Origin: Bodo saltans
Taxonomy: Eukaryota; Euglenozoa; Kinetoplastea; Eubodonida; Bodonidae
DNA length: 39,991 nt
NCBI GenBank assembly: GCA_001460835.1
Contig: CYKH01001596.1
Coordinates: forward strand, 1,684 to 41,674
Direction of reading: 5' to 3'
Below the pieces are notes generated by a model that saw only the letters and a program-made list of their open reading frames with translations, ran no database searches and had not been told where the DNA came from. A program made the translations under genes and the position numbers. Below are positions 1 to 8,661 of this stretch, one piece after another (the stretch's first letter is position 1; each line of letters starts with the position of its first letter).

Positions 1-153
1 AGACACGAAAATGGCACTGTGCAACGGTAATGTTTGCCAAACCGTTTTGTGAGACACGAAAATGGCACTGTGCAGCGGTATTGTTTGCCAAACCGTTTTG
101 TGAGACACGAAAATGGCACTGTGCAACATTAATGTTTGCCAAACCGTTTTGCG
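1..153. repeat. 51-bp tandem repeat, three copies visible
   Basis: Three head-to-tail copies of a 51-base unit run 1-51, 52-102 and 103-153, each starting agacacgaaaatggcac and ending at ccgttttg(t/c)g. Copies differ at a few positions (caacggtaatg, cagcggtattg, caacattaatg). The array begins at the window edge, so more copies may lie to the left, and it ends abruptly at 154. Because 51 is divisible by 3, a frame stays open across the array (30-347) and encodes a 17-residue repeat beginning FAKPFCETRKWHCA. I do not call that frame a gene: it has no acceptor site, its remainder is featureless, and repeat-driven openness explains it. Confidence 0.9.
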
Positions 154-517
154 AGACGTTTTCTACCCTGGAAGGGTCCGGTGTTGGCGCGGAATTTGTC
201 TCGTCCAAGAAAACGCTTTCATTTGTTAGTAAAGTGCCCTTTCTTTCCTCCTTTGTTCTTCGTTATTTCTTTCCGCTTTTTCTCGCCCACCACAAAAGGA
301 AGTTGAGGCAACTTTTCGCGAAGCCACCCACCCACCCAGCAGCATAATTTCTTTCTTTTTCCGTCATGAACAACAGGCATCAATTATGTATTTCATTTAT
401 ATTCACAGAAGCAAAGCTTACTCCCACAAAATTGTAAAAGTCCAATCAAATGTTTGTTGGTTGATGATTGATTGTGATGCGTGATCTTTTTTTTTTCTTT
501 GTTGTTGCAAGTCGATT
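154..517 (+). other. Intergenic region, leader of the LRR gene
   Basis: About 360 bases without a supported gene. It contains a pyrimidine-rich stretch around 230-285 and a strong T tract at 485-500 just before the first gene. It is probably the 3' UTR of an upstream gene plus the trans-splicing signal for the LRR gene. No RNA gene was recognised. Confidence 0.6.
485..511 (+). promoter_or_regulatory. Predicted spliced-leader acceptor for the LRR gene
   Basis: A nearly pure T/C run is followed by its first AG at 510-511. The ATG at 518 follows after only six bases, which fixes the start and implies a very short 5' UTR. Confidence 0.65.
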
Positions 518-3100
518 ATGAGGATGCGAGAGTTTGTTTTGTTTTGTGTTTTTGTTAGTGTTGTGACTTGTGCACCGATTTTTTCGATGCTTTCCCAAGA
601 CCCGCTACTCGTATTTCACGAAGTTCGAGTAGAGCTTGTTGGAACTTTTACGGATGGGTATGCGGTGCGTCTTGCTCGTAACACATCGACGTGTGATTCG
701 TCAACAAGTTTTGTCGGAGGTGTTGCTGCCAACAATGTTCCAGGTTCGACAATAAGCAACATCGTGAGGTGGACCACCGATGACAGTCCAAATACTTGGA
801 CAGCGAGTTTTATTCCGAGGTTTGTTGTCGACAATGGAGTTGTCTGTTGGAGTGGCGACGGTGGTGTCACCTGGCAGACGGCGCTGACAGCAAACAGTGA
901 GTACTACTTTCGTTTATGGAAAACTGCCCCAAGTGCAATTGCAGTTCCACAGACTGTGACAGCTGGTAGACTGTTTCGCGTCCTTGTTTTTCAGGCATTG
1001 CCACGATTCTCACGAGGCGTCCTTGTAATGAATGAGTCGTCTTGCTTTGGGAATTCTCCAAGGGCCACACTCAGCGAGATTGCTCGGCTTCATGGGTCAG
1101 GCTTCGAATTTCATCCTCCCAAGAGCGCGGATCAAGCTTTTTTGTGTGTTTCGTTGACACTTCGAGGACCATGGTCGATTATTCCCTTTACCATCACGGG
1201 ATCCACGAACCGGAGCATCACGATTTTTGACTCCTCTGTGCGGTTTCGCAAAGCAACTGTGAGTTGCACACCTTGGATAGCTGGCGTTCGATCGTTTTGT
1301 ACAATTCAGGTGAAGAACAAGACTCTTCTTTCGATTTCACCTGTCAATATCCACATTTCGCTACTCACCGATGGAGGAGGTGTTGCTGAATGCCCGCTGC
1401 CACCCCTCGAAGCAATTAACTCCACAACTCTTGGCTTCAGCTTCACTCCTCAACGAAGCGGGAACGATGGGACCATTTCTCTTGAATATCTCACCAACCC
1501 ATTGCTCATTGTTCCAGACAACGACACAATCAGTCACTTTGCGAAGGTTGCCGGCGTTGTGATACAAAATTTGACTTCGGTGAGGCAAGTTGACGTTATT
1601 CCATGGTACACTGAAGACCTTTCCCTCAAGAAGTTTTTTGTGCAGCCCTCGTTTTCATTTCTTCAGCACTATCAAGCAACCAATTTGGTTTCGTACTCAT
1701 CATTCAACACCTCAGGAGATTGGATTTCTCAATTCGGCATTACACAGTTCGCTGGGCGGCGAAATCTGAGCTCTTCTGACGAGTTGATTTCCTTTACCTT
1801 GAACACATCAACGCGTGAAACCATTGTTCAATCAATTTCAGTCCCACCGTCATCAGAGCAATGCCGTCTCAGGATTTACTACTACCTCCTTGCAAAAGGA
1901 GGAACCCCAGAAACTGAAACGTTCATTGGATCTGTCAAAATTTCGTCTTCATCGACGTTGTTTGGGTCTTTCAATTTATTTGCGTACCAACGCCAAGTCA
2001 TTGTTGTTCAAAGCGATGGACGCAGGGCTTTTGGTGATATTTTCTCGATGGAACAAATTGCAGTTGAGATCCCGGTGGCAAGTACGTCGTCCACAAGTTT
2101 CAACTTGAATCTTACCATTGACCACAGATATGTTCAGCAACTTTACTTTGTTGGGCCTGAAATTTTGTGCGCAGTATCAAACACTGCAAAAACGAATTTG
2201 CAAGACATTCTAGCTCTGCACCGACTGTTTGACGCTGTTGGGGCAGGCAGCACCCTTCAGAAATGGAAAGCCAATGGACAGTACAATGGAGACCCTTGCA
2301 CAAACCAATGGCAAGGAGTTGAATGCAGGCACATGCGGGTTGTTGCACTTCGCATGCGAAATGAGTCGCTTACCGGGGTTCTTCCTCCTTTGCGTGAGCT
2401 TACAATGCTTGAGACTGTGGACTTCTCGGGTAATAAAATTACTGGTGGATTCGCGCTCAACAATTCGCGGCTATCTAGAGTTGACATATCGTTCAACAAA
2501 CTCACTTCGCTTTCGACAAACGCCGGCGTTTTTGGATTTTCAACCCACAAGTGCATTCGATACTTCAATGCAAAAAATAATCAAATAGCGCCATTTCCAT
2601 CACTGCTGTTTCTCCCTCAAATTAGGCTGCTTGACTTGAGCATGAACGAAATGCGTTCAACTCTGCCAGATTTCTCTGTGGTAGCACCAAAGCTGCAAGT
2701 GCTACACCTTTCCACGAATCACCTCACTGGGAGCCTTCCAGTGGTGCCATCATCAATTGTGTCACTTGATGTGTCAGCAAATCGTTTTTCAGGATCAATT
2801 CCACAGTGGCAGTTGCCTAAAGTAAAGTTTATTGACATTTCCAAGAATGTCATAAATGGCACAATCCCTTGGATAATATCTCAAATTCCAAGCGGTGGAG
2901 CAGTTTTTCGTGCAGAGGACAATTTCTTGAGCGGGCTTGTTCCAAGGCTGTCGTTCAAGCTTACAGATGTCCGTCGTAACTTTTTCCAGTGTCCACTCAT
3001 GCGACCAGAAATTGACACCAACACGTCCGAAATGAACGTGATTGTGAATTGGGGTGTCAACAACTGGTGTGATTTCAATACTGCATCTGCAGGTTTTTAG
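518..3100 (+). CDS. Secreted leucine-rich-repeat protein
   Basis: 860 residues. The first 19 or so form a classical signal peptide (MRMREFVLFCVFVSVVTCA). Residues about 20-560 are beta-rich, with scattered Cys and many N-glycosylation sequons, and match no family I recognise. Near 561-600 is a plant-style LRR N-terminal cap (LHRLFDAV, then DPCTNQWQGVEC). About eight LRRs of the LxxLxLSxNxLTGSLP type follow to about residue 800, then a Cys-containing C-terminal cap. There is no transmembrane or GPI-type tail before the TAG stop, so as written the product is secreted. The stop is followed in frame by a hydrophobic stretch encoded by the next gene's pyrimidine tract (see findings). A cell-surface or extracellular recognition role is inference. 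LRR class is firm; ligand unknown. Confidence 0.85.
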   Translation: MRMREFVLFCVFVSVVTCAPIFSMLSQDPLLVFHEVRVELVGTFTDGYAVRLARNTSTCDSSTSFVGGVAANNVPGSTISNIVRWTTDDSPNTWTASFIPRFVVDNGVVCWSGDGGVTWQTALTANSEYYFRLWKTAPSAIAVPQTVTAGRLFRVLVFQALPRFSRGVLVMNESSCFGNSPRATLSEIARLHGSGFEFHPPKSADQAFLCVSLTLRGPWSIIPFTITGSTNRSITIFDSSVRFRKATVSCTPWIAGVRSFCTIQVKNKTLLSISPVNIHISLLTDGGGVAECPLPPLEAINSTTLGFSFTPQRSGNDGTISLEYLTNPLLIVPDNDTISHFAKVAGVVIQNLTSVRQVDVIPWYTEDLSLKKFFVQPSFSFLQHYQATNLVSYSSFNTSGDWISQFGITQFAGRRNLSSSDELISFTLNTSTRETIVQSISVPPSSEQCRLRIYYYLLAKGGTPETETFIGSVKISSSSTLFGSFNLFAYQRQVIVVQSDGRRAFGDIFSMEQIAVEIPVASTSSTSFNLNLTIDHRYVQQLYFVGPEILCAVSNTAKTNLQDILALHRLFDAVGAGSTLQKWKANGQYNGDPCTNQWQGVECRHMRVVALRMRNESLTGVLPPLRELTMLETVDFSGNKITGGFALNNSRLSRVDISFNKLTSLSTNAGVFGFSTHKCIRYFNAKNNQIAPFPSLLFLPQIRLLDLSMNEMRSTLPDFSVVAPKLQVLHLSTNHLTGSLPVVPSSIVSLDVSANRFSGSIPQWQLPKVKFIDISKNVINGTIPWIISQIPSGGAVFRAEDNFLSGLVPRLSFKLTDVRRNFFQCPLMRPEIDTNTSEMNVIVNWGVNNWCDFNTASAGF

Positions 3101-3118
3101 TTCTGTGATCATCATGCA

Positions 3119-3185
3119 ATTTCTTTTGTGTCTCTTTTGCTGCTTTTGTTTTTTGCTCCAAATTTCCTTTCGCTTGTCTTGACAG
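3119..3185 (+). promoter_or_regulatory. Predicted spliced-leader acceptor for the armadillo gene
   Basis: A long pyrimidine tract ends at the AG of cttgacag (3184-3185). The ATG at 3193 is seven bases downstream. Confidence 0.6.
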
Positions 3186-3192
3186 TTGAAGG

Positions 3193-5772
3193 ATGGAAGT
3201 TGAGCTTGCAAATTTAGTGCTGTCGTTGGCAACATCCGATGACGGTGGGTCCTCCAATTCACTCTCTCGTTTTGTGAAAGATGTCGTAGTTCGATCCCCA
3301 AGCTCATCATCGCTTGTGCACGCGATCACCACACATTCACAAGGATTGGCAGCTGAAGAGACTGAACTCCTTCAATCTCTTGAGCGAATCAAAGTAGGTC
3401 GCGACAAGCTCACTGCAGAACTTCAGCGAATCGAGGCATCCATCCAACAAGCTGAGAGACGGCGGCAAGAAATTTCGGAGGGGAAGCGATACTGCCGCGC
3501 CGCAATCAACACGATTGCGACGGGCAACAAGCTGGATCTTCATCGTGCTCCGACTGCGCCTGCTGGTGGGATGCTTGTATCGCATAGCGTCGAACTTCCA
3601 GAGCATCTCAGCTCCGTTCCGGTCATTAATTTTTCAACGGATATCCCGCGAGCTCCTGTTGCAAGTCTTGTAAGTCAGAAGCACGACATGGATGTCGAAG
3701 GGATTGTCGGACTTCTATCGATGCGCGACATCAATGAAAACACTCTTCAACAGGCACTCTCAAACCTCGAAATTGGTGTGCAACATACCTTTGACACCGA
3801 GATCACCGTTCAGGAAGCTGACTCTCTTGAACGTCTAGTTGATGCCTTGTTGTCTCATGTCCCACTGCCAAGACCTCCCATCCAACAAACAGAGTTGCGA
3901 ATATTGTCCCACATTTTCAAGAGATGTGTGACGCATTCAGCACCTCGAGGAGCAAGGTTGATGTGTGACGAGCAACAAGAGTCGATGATTGACGTGATTG
4001 TTCGGCTCTTGACAAGTGTAAATGATGACGTGAAGTCTGAAGCACTTGATTCCTTGAGTCACGTTATCGCTTCTGAACCGAACCGTCAGCGCTTTGCGAG
4101 GGCTGGTGGGGTTGAGCCGTTGATAAGCATTGTTGGATCTTCGACGAACGAAGGTGTTCTTGAACGAGCACTGATCTTAATGTGGATGTTGCTGTCGTCA
4201 AGCGACGCTCTTCGCAGTGAGGTGAGAGAGCACGGAGGCCTTCGTGCAGCTCTTGATTTGCTCTACACGGACTCAATGCCAATTCTTGAAAACGTCGCGA
4301 TGTCAATAGGATATATCACGCGAGAAGAGAATTCAAAAATTACTATTCGAGAAGGTGGCGGGCTGGAGAAAATTGTCGCTACTCTTCGTCATCCTTCCGA
4401 ATCAATCCAGACAAAAATTGCTGGAGCGGTCTGGAATTGCGCATCGAACACAGAAAACCGCGTGACGTTGAGACAGCTCGGATGCATCCCTGCACTGATC
4501 GAACTTTTGCAACAACCACATGAGCATGTGCAAGAAAACGCTGCTGGCGCGTTGTGGAACCTTTCAGTTGACACTGAGAATAAAACTCAAATTCTTGACT
4601 ATGGCGGTATCTCAGCGCTCATCAAGATGCTTCAAGGAACAAAGAGTTCTAGCGTGATAGAAAACGTCACCGGGACACTATGGAATTGCTCTGCCATGCT
4701 GGAGAACCGAGCAGCGATTAGAAAATGTGGAGGAATAGTTCCCCTGGTCTCATTTCTGCGAAGCGGGAATGACAAAACTCAAGATAACTGTGCCGGAGCA
4801 CTGCGTAATTGCGCGATCAATGATCAAAACAAAACTGCGATTCGTGAAGCAGGAGGAGTGGAGCTCGTTTTTGAATTATTGCCAGTTGTGCAGCAATCAA
4901 CCCAAGACAAGTTGGTTGCCATGCTATGGATACTAACGGCAGCGACTGAAGTCAAGAATTCGGTGCGCCTTTGTGGTGGTTTATCGCAGCTCGTCCAGCT
5001 TCTTGAAGACGCACAACTCCCAACACAAGAGAAAGTGATAGGCGTACTGCGCAACTGTGCAACGGAGCCAGCAAACAGATTGCCTCTGATTGAGTTGAAG
5101 GTTGTTGCTCAGCTCGTTAACTCGATAGAGGTGAATTTTGATCGAATCAGTGCAACGGCGAAGGAAGCTGCTGCTTCAGCAGTTTGGTATTTGTGCAGAG
5201 ACGACAAGCTCACTGCGCGACGTGAGGGGGGTCTCCGCTTGATGTGTCGCCTGTTGTTTGACAGTAGTACGGCGGTTGTTGAGCATGCTGCCGGAGCATT
5301 GTCATCTCTTACAATTACTGTCCAAGAGAATCGAGATGCAGTCCGAGAGGAGGGCGGTCTCCACAAGCTGCTGGAGCTCGTTGTAGGTAATTTTGAGGTG
5401 TGCTCGGCGCCCCCAGGACAGCAGGCTGCTGGGCAGCCTTCGTCATTTGCATACGCACTCCTAAATTGCCTTCTGTCGATTCGCAATGCAACAAGCTCCA
5501 ACGATGCCAACATGAAAATCGCTGCTACTTTCCCTGAGCTTTCACATGCTTTGACTGTGATAGTCGGCAAAGGTGCTGATGAGTTTGCGAAAGAAGCGGC
5601 ACTATGCATCAAAAATCTTTCCCTCGATCGGCAGTTTATTGACGATTTTTCAGCTCGAGGAGGCACGGGTGCGCTAACATCACTTTCAGAGAGAGGTTCT
5701 ACAGACGCAGTGAGGAAAGCAGCTGCAATGGCTCTTCAATCTGTTACGCGGTACAGCGGCGCACGACGTTGA
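3193..5772 (+). CDS. Armadillo-repeat protein
   Basis: 859 residues. An N-terminal region carries a coiled coil at about 53-97 (charged Glu/Arg/Leu heptads). From about 150 to the end runs a long array of armadillo-type helical repeats, recognisable by recurring GGIxxLVxLL and AAGALWNLS-like blocks (GALWNLSVDTENK, GTLWNCSAMLENR, GALRNCAINDQNK). The form resembles Vac8/beta-catenin-type ARM proteins, which act as protein-binding scaffolds. No membrane segment, catalytic domain or N-terminal myristoylation glycine is visible, so it is not a simple Vac8 orthologue. In kinetoplastids many such proteins are flagellar or cytoskeletal, but nothing here proves location. The start is the first ATG after the acceptor. 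Confidence 0.85.
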   Translation: MEVELANLVLSLATSDDGGSSNSLSRFVKDVVVRSPSSSSLVHAITTHSQGLAAEETELLQSLERIKVGRDKLTAELQRIEASIQQAERRRQEISEGKRYCRAAINTIATGNKLDLHRAPTAPAGGMLVSHSVELPEHLSSVPVINFSTDIPRAPVASLVSQKHDMDVEGIVGLLSMRDINENTLQQALSNLEIGVQHTFDTEITVQEADSLERLVDALLSHVPLPRPPIQQTELRILSHIFKRCVTHSAPRGARLMCDEQQESMIDVIVRLLTSVNDDVKSEALDSLSHVIASEPNRQRFARAGGVEPLISIVGSSTNEGVLERALILMWMLLSSSDALRSEVREHGGLRAALDLLYTDSMPILENVAMSIGYITREENSKITIREGGGLEKIVATLRHPSESIQTKIAGAVWNCASNTENRVTLRQLGCIPALIELLQQPHEHVQENAAGALWNLSVDTENKTQILDYGGISALIKMLQGTKSSSVIENVTGTLWNCSAMLENRAAIRKCGGIVPLVSFLRSGNDKTQDNCAGALRNCAINDQNKTAIREAGGVELVFELLPVVQQSTQDKLVAMLWILTAATEVKNSVRLCGGLSQLVQLLEDAQLPTQEKVIGVLRNCATEPANRLPLIELKVVAQLVNSIEVNFDRISATAKEAAASAVWYLCRDDKLTARREGGLRLMCRLLFDSSTAVVEHAAGALSSLTITVQENRDAVREEGGLHKLLELVVGNFEVCSAPPGQQAAGQPSSFAYALLNCLLSIRNATSSNDANMKIAATFPELSHALTVIVGKGADEFAKEAALCIKNLSLDRQFIDDFSARGGTGALTSLSERGSTDAVRKAAAMALQSVTRYSGARR

Positions 5773-5845
5773 TGTCAAAAACAACAAACAAAACACAACA
5801 TTAGATCTTGTACGTGCGAAAGCGTTGATTCACACAGATTCCATG

Positions 5846-5883
5846 CTTTTTTTCTTTTGAAATGTGGACGACAATGATCTGAG
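5846..5883 (+). promoter_or_regulatory. Predicted spliced-leader acceptor for the SKP1-like gene
   Basis: The tract cttttttttctttt is followed by no AG until 5882-5883; the ATG at 5893 comes nine bases later. Confidence 0.55.
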
Positions 5884-5892
5884 CTATCACTC

Positions 5893-6510
5893 ATGTTTCT
5901 TATCTTTGAGCGACTTATGCACTATCTTTTGCTGAACAGCGGCCACGATGCTCTGCCGTCGCCGGAAAAAGACTACGTCAGATTATCGATCACTGATGAC
6001 GATGGCACAGTAACCTCAGTCTTTGCTGTCCACAAGAAGATTGCGCGACATTGCAAGCTACTCGACTCAATCCTCGATGAACTTGATTTGCTTGATGATG
6101 ACAATGGATCATGCGGAGTGGAGGGGTCTGCAAGCGTACCAGATGTTGATCCCGACGCGTGCGTTGCTGTTTTCGACTACCTCAACCTCATTACAACGAG
6201 GATACCAACCATCATACCTCGACCTCTCCGTGTTCCTCTTCGTGAGGTGGTTCAGCCGTGGGAGAATGAATTCTTGCAGCGCTGCATCGAAAACCGTGAC
6301 ACGAGGCGACACGACAAGCTACTAGAAATCTTAAAAGTGAGTGACTTTCTGATCGTCGACCCACTGCGCGACTTGTGCTGCGCATTTGTGGCCTCAATAT
6401 TGCTTGATTGTAGTGGCGAGGCAGAGGTTCTAAACCTTCTTGGCCTCCCCAGAGCTCCAACGGCAGAAGAGATGGAACCATTGTTCGATCAGTTTCCTTT
6501 TTTGCAGTGA
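5893..6510 (+). CDS. Divergent SKP1-like protein
   Basis: 205 residues. SKP1 is the adaptor linking F-box proteins to cullin in SCF ubiquitin ligases. The Skp1/POZ fold is suggested by YVRLSITDDDGTVTSVFAV at 28-46, a VPDVDPDACVAVFDYL segment at 82-97, the hallmark WENEFLQ at 123-129 (SKP1 usually WDxEFL) and LLEILKVSDFLIVDPLRDL at 143-161, which corresponds to LFELILAANYLDIKGLLDL in canonical SKP1. The C-terminus (EEMEPLFDQFPFLQ) replaces the usual EEEAQVRKENxW. It is longer than usual SKP1 (about 160) because of an N-terminal extension, a 60-80 acidic loop and extra residues after WENEFLQ. A second ATG at 5917 could also be used. Family assignment rests on motif order; whether it binds a cullin is unknown. 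Confidence 0.75.
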   Translation: MFLIFERLMHYLLLNSGHDALPSPEKDYVRLSITDDDGTVTSVFAVHKKIARHCKLLDSILDELDLLDDDNGSCGVEGSASVPDVDPDACVAVFDYLNLITTRIPTIIPRPLRVPLREVVQPWENEFLQRCIENRDTRRHDKLLEILKVSDFLIVDPLRDLCCAFVASILLDCSGEAEVLNLLGLPRAPTAEEMEPLFDQFPFLQ

Positions 6511-6580
6511 ACGTCAAATGATTGATACCCCTTTTTGGTTAGCAACAACCCTGCAAGTCTTTGCATAACCTGCTCTCACG

Positions 6581-6599
6581 TTTTTTCCCCCTCAAACAG
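6581..6599 (+). promoter_or_regulatory. Predicted spliced-leader acceptor for the STE11 kinase
   Basis: A ttttttccccctc tract then aaacag (AG 6598-6599); ATG at 6612. Confidence 0.6.
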
Positions 6600-6611
6600 A
6601 ATACGTAGGAA

Positions 6612-8534
6612 ATGTCTGATAGTGATAGTGATGGACCACCACCACCACCCCGGCAAGGAACCGGGCTGTACCGGAGAATGACGCTTTCCAGTTCTATGTC
6701 GAACCTACAGGCTCCTAAAATGGGATTTAGCCCAACAAGTTTGAACGCGAGCCCAATGTCTCATCAGCACTCGTTCCAATGGGAGGCGTGCCAATCATTC
6801 CGCCTTTATGCAACTCAAGGTAGAAGCATGATGGCCTCGCGCCGCGGTACTAGTCACTTTGACATGGAACAGTCCATCAACGCAGGAAATGAACTGAACT
6901 CGGCGTTCGCCGCACTAAAGGAATACATCAGTGTCAACGGCACTGTCACTGTGAGCGCCTCTTCGCAGCTGCCTATCAACATCAGGAAGGGGAGGCTGAT
7001 TGGCGCTGGAGGATTTGCACAAGTGTATTCGGGCATCAACACTCAAACAGGAGAGCTTGTGGCAATAAAAGAGATCAAGATTTCTGACACAAGCAACCGA
7101 AAGGAACTGGAGGCTGTTGAGCAGGAGTTTACTTTGCTGCGACAACTTCGGCATCCAAATGTCGTCCAATACATCATGTTTGAGCAAAGTGTTTCGCAAA
7201 AAATGTGCCGCATCGTGATGGAGTTTATGGCAGGTGGTTCTGCACAGCAGCTTCTGCAGAAATTCGGTCCGCTGACTGAGGCGATAATTAAGAAGTTTTC
7301 TGTCGATATGCTCCATGCACTTTCCTTCATCCACAAGGAGGGCATTATTCATCGCGACATCAAGCCTGCCAACATCCTAGTAAGTGCTCATGGACAAGTA
7401 AAATTAGCTGATTTCGGTTGCAGTAAGCGCATTACGGAACTGACAACCACTGGATGCATTATCGGCACACCAGTTTATATGGCCCCAGAGTTCATCAGAG
7501 GCGAGACAACTCCAAAATGCGACATTTGGGCCACGGGATGCACGTTGTTTGAGCTTGCGACAGGACTTACGCCATGGCATCATGCTCGCGTCCGTGACAA
7601 CATTCCATTGATGTTTTACATCACGACCTCATCGGAAACACCAATGGTTCTGCCACGAGACGACGATCGAATGTTCTCAGATGGTTTCATTGACTTCTTA
7701 GATAAATGTTTCGAGCGACACGCAACCAAGAGACCTTCAGCAGAGGAGTTGCTTCAACATCCATGGATTACCGATGCATCGATGATCGAATCGATGCAGC
7801 GGGAGATTGAAGAGGTATCACTTCCGCAATCGGTGGAGTTGTGCCACACCCTATCGACTGAGCCGCTTATTGATGCTGATGTCACCAGTAACTCGTCAAC
7901 GCCGAGGCTGTTGGATATTGGCAGAGAGCCTTCGTACTCTTACCACTCGTCGAGTCCAGGACGGAAAGACGAGGGATCTCCCCATCTTGCCCTTGGCTTG
8001 GATTCTTCATTGTCTGGTTCAGTCACTGCCCCAGGCCCAATGGGACTTGTGGCTGCTGCTCCACCTGGTCCGGGTGCAGCAGGCAACCAATACCTGCTCC
8101 TCAACCAAGAAAAAGGCCACCTTGAGTTCGCTTCTTGCGACGATGACAGAAACTCAACTGAATTCCCTCAATTCACTTTTGACGAGCCTCCGTCTGAAAA
8201 GCAATCGCCAAAGTCAGGGGCTCGCTCCCTTGTACGCCGCAGTGTCTCGTTCCTCAGCAATGATCTTGCAGAAAGCCCGGGCTCAGGAAACTTATCGACA
8301 CCTCACGTTGCTTTAGACGGCCCTGTTCGTATGAGCTTTTCTTTTCATGCAGGTGGTGAAACTGTTAGTGTTGGCCTCGATATCCAGCCTGAAGATGTCA
8401 CCTGTCGGATGGTGGACAGAAAGCCAAGCTTTGTGGTAGCCATGAATGAGCACATCCGCGGCCAGCTGGCTAATGCGATGACAGAGTTCAGCCACAAGAT
8501 ATCTACTGCGAGTGAGGAAACAGATGATGATTAG
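6612..8534 (+). CDS. STE11/MAPKKK-type protein kinase
   Basis: 640 residues. The kinase domain spans about 125-392. It has the Gly loop GAGGFAQV (131-138), catalytic Lys in VAIKEIK (K153), HRDIKPAN (247-254, D249 and N254), DFG (267-269), GTPVYMAPE (285-293) and a closing HPWI. All catalytic residues are present, so it should be active. The Gly loop, the IKPAN-type catalytic loop and the GTPVYMAPE activation segment point to the STE11 (MAP kinase kinase kinase) group. Flanks are low complexity: a Pro- and Ser-rich N-terminus and a 240-residue Ser/Pro/Gly-rich tail with several Arg/Ser sites (RRSVSFLS), probably regulatory. It presumably feeds a MAPK cascade; the downstream MKK is not in this window. 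Confidence 0.9.
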   Translation: MSDSDSDGPPPPPRQGTGLYRRMTLSSSMSNLQAPKMGFSPTSLNASPMSHQHSFQWEACQSFRLYATQGRSMMASRRGTSHFDMEQSINAGNELNSAFAALKEYISVNGTVTVSASSQLPINIRKGRLIGAGGFAQVYSGINTQTGELVAIKEIKISDTSNRKELEAVEQEFTLLRQLRHPNVVQYIMFEQSVSQKMCRIVMEFMAGGSAQQLLQKFGPLTEAIIKKFSVDMLHALSFIHKEGIIHRDIKPANILVSAHGQVKLADFGCSKRITELTTTGCIIGTPVYMAPEFIRGETTPKCDIWATGCTLFELATGLTPWHHARVRDNIPLMFYITTSSETPMVLPRDDDRMFSDGFIDFLDKCFERHATKRPSAEELLQHPWITDASMIESMQREIEEVSLPQSVELCHTLSTEPLIDADVTSNSSTPRLLDIGREPSYSYHSSSPGRKDEGSPHLALGLDSSLSGSVTAPGPMGLVAAAPPGPGAAGNQYLLLNQEKGHLEFASCDDDRNSTEFPQFTFDEPPSEKQSPKSGARSLVRRSVSFLSNDLAESPGSGNLSTPHVALDGPVRMSFSFHAGGETVSVGLDIQPEDVTCRMVDRKPSFVVAMNEHIRGQLANAMTEFSHKISTASEETDDD

Positions 8535-8604
8535 AAGTATATGCATCTTACAAGCCCATCTTTGTATTGTATGTGAGTTTCTAAGTTTACCTGTGCTGCC
8601 AAGA

Positions 8605-8630
8605 TTTTTTTCGTGGTCTTTGTTGTCCAG
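8605..8630 (+). promoter_or_regulatory. Predicted spliced-leader acceptor that decides the phosphatase start
   Basis: The tract tttttttcgtggtctttgtt ends in gtccag (AG 8629-8630). The open frame extends upstream to an ATG at 8512 inside the previous gene, but a message capped here would begin translation at 8662. Confidence 0.65.
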
Positions 8631-8661
8631 ATCAAGCAACGGTAAATGCGTCAACTGTAGG

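Noticed and set aside
30-347. Open frame of 105 residues over the 51-bp repeats
   Set aside because: Openness follows from a unit divisible by three; no acceptor site, no conserved sequence beyond the repeats.
5109-5666. 185-residue minus-strand frame opposite the armadillo gene
   Set aside because: Lies wholly within a well-supported gene on the other strand, with no motif; a shadow of codon bias. The same applies to the long minus-strand frames at 16194-16958 and 31627-32292.
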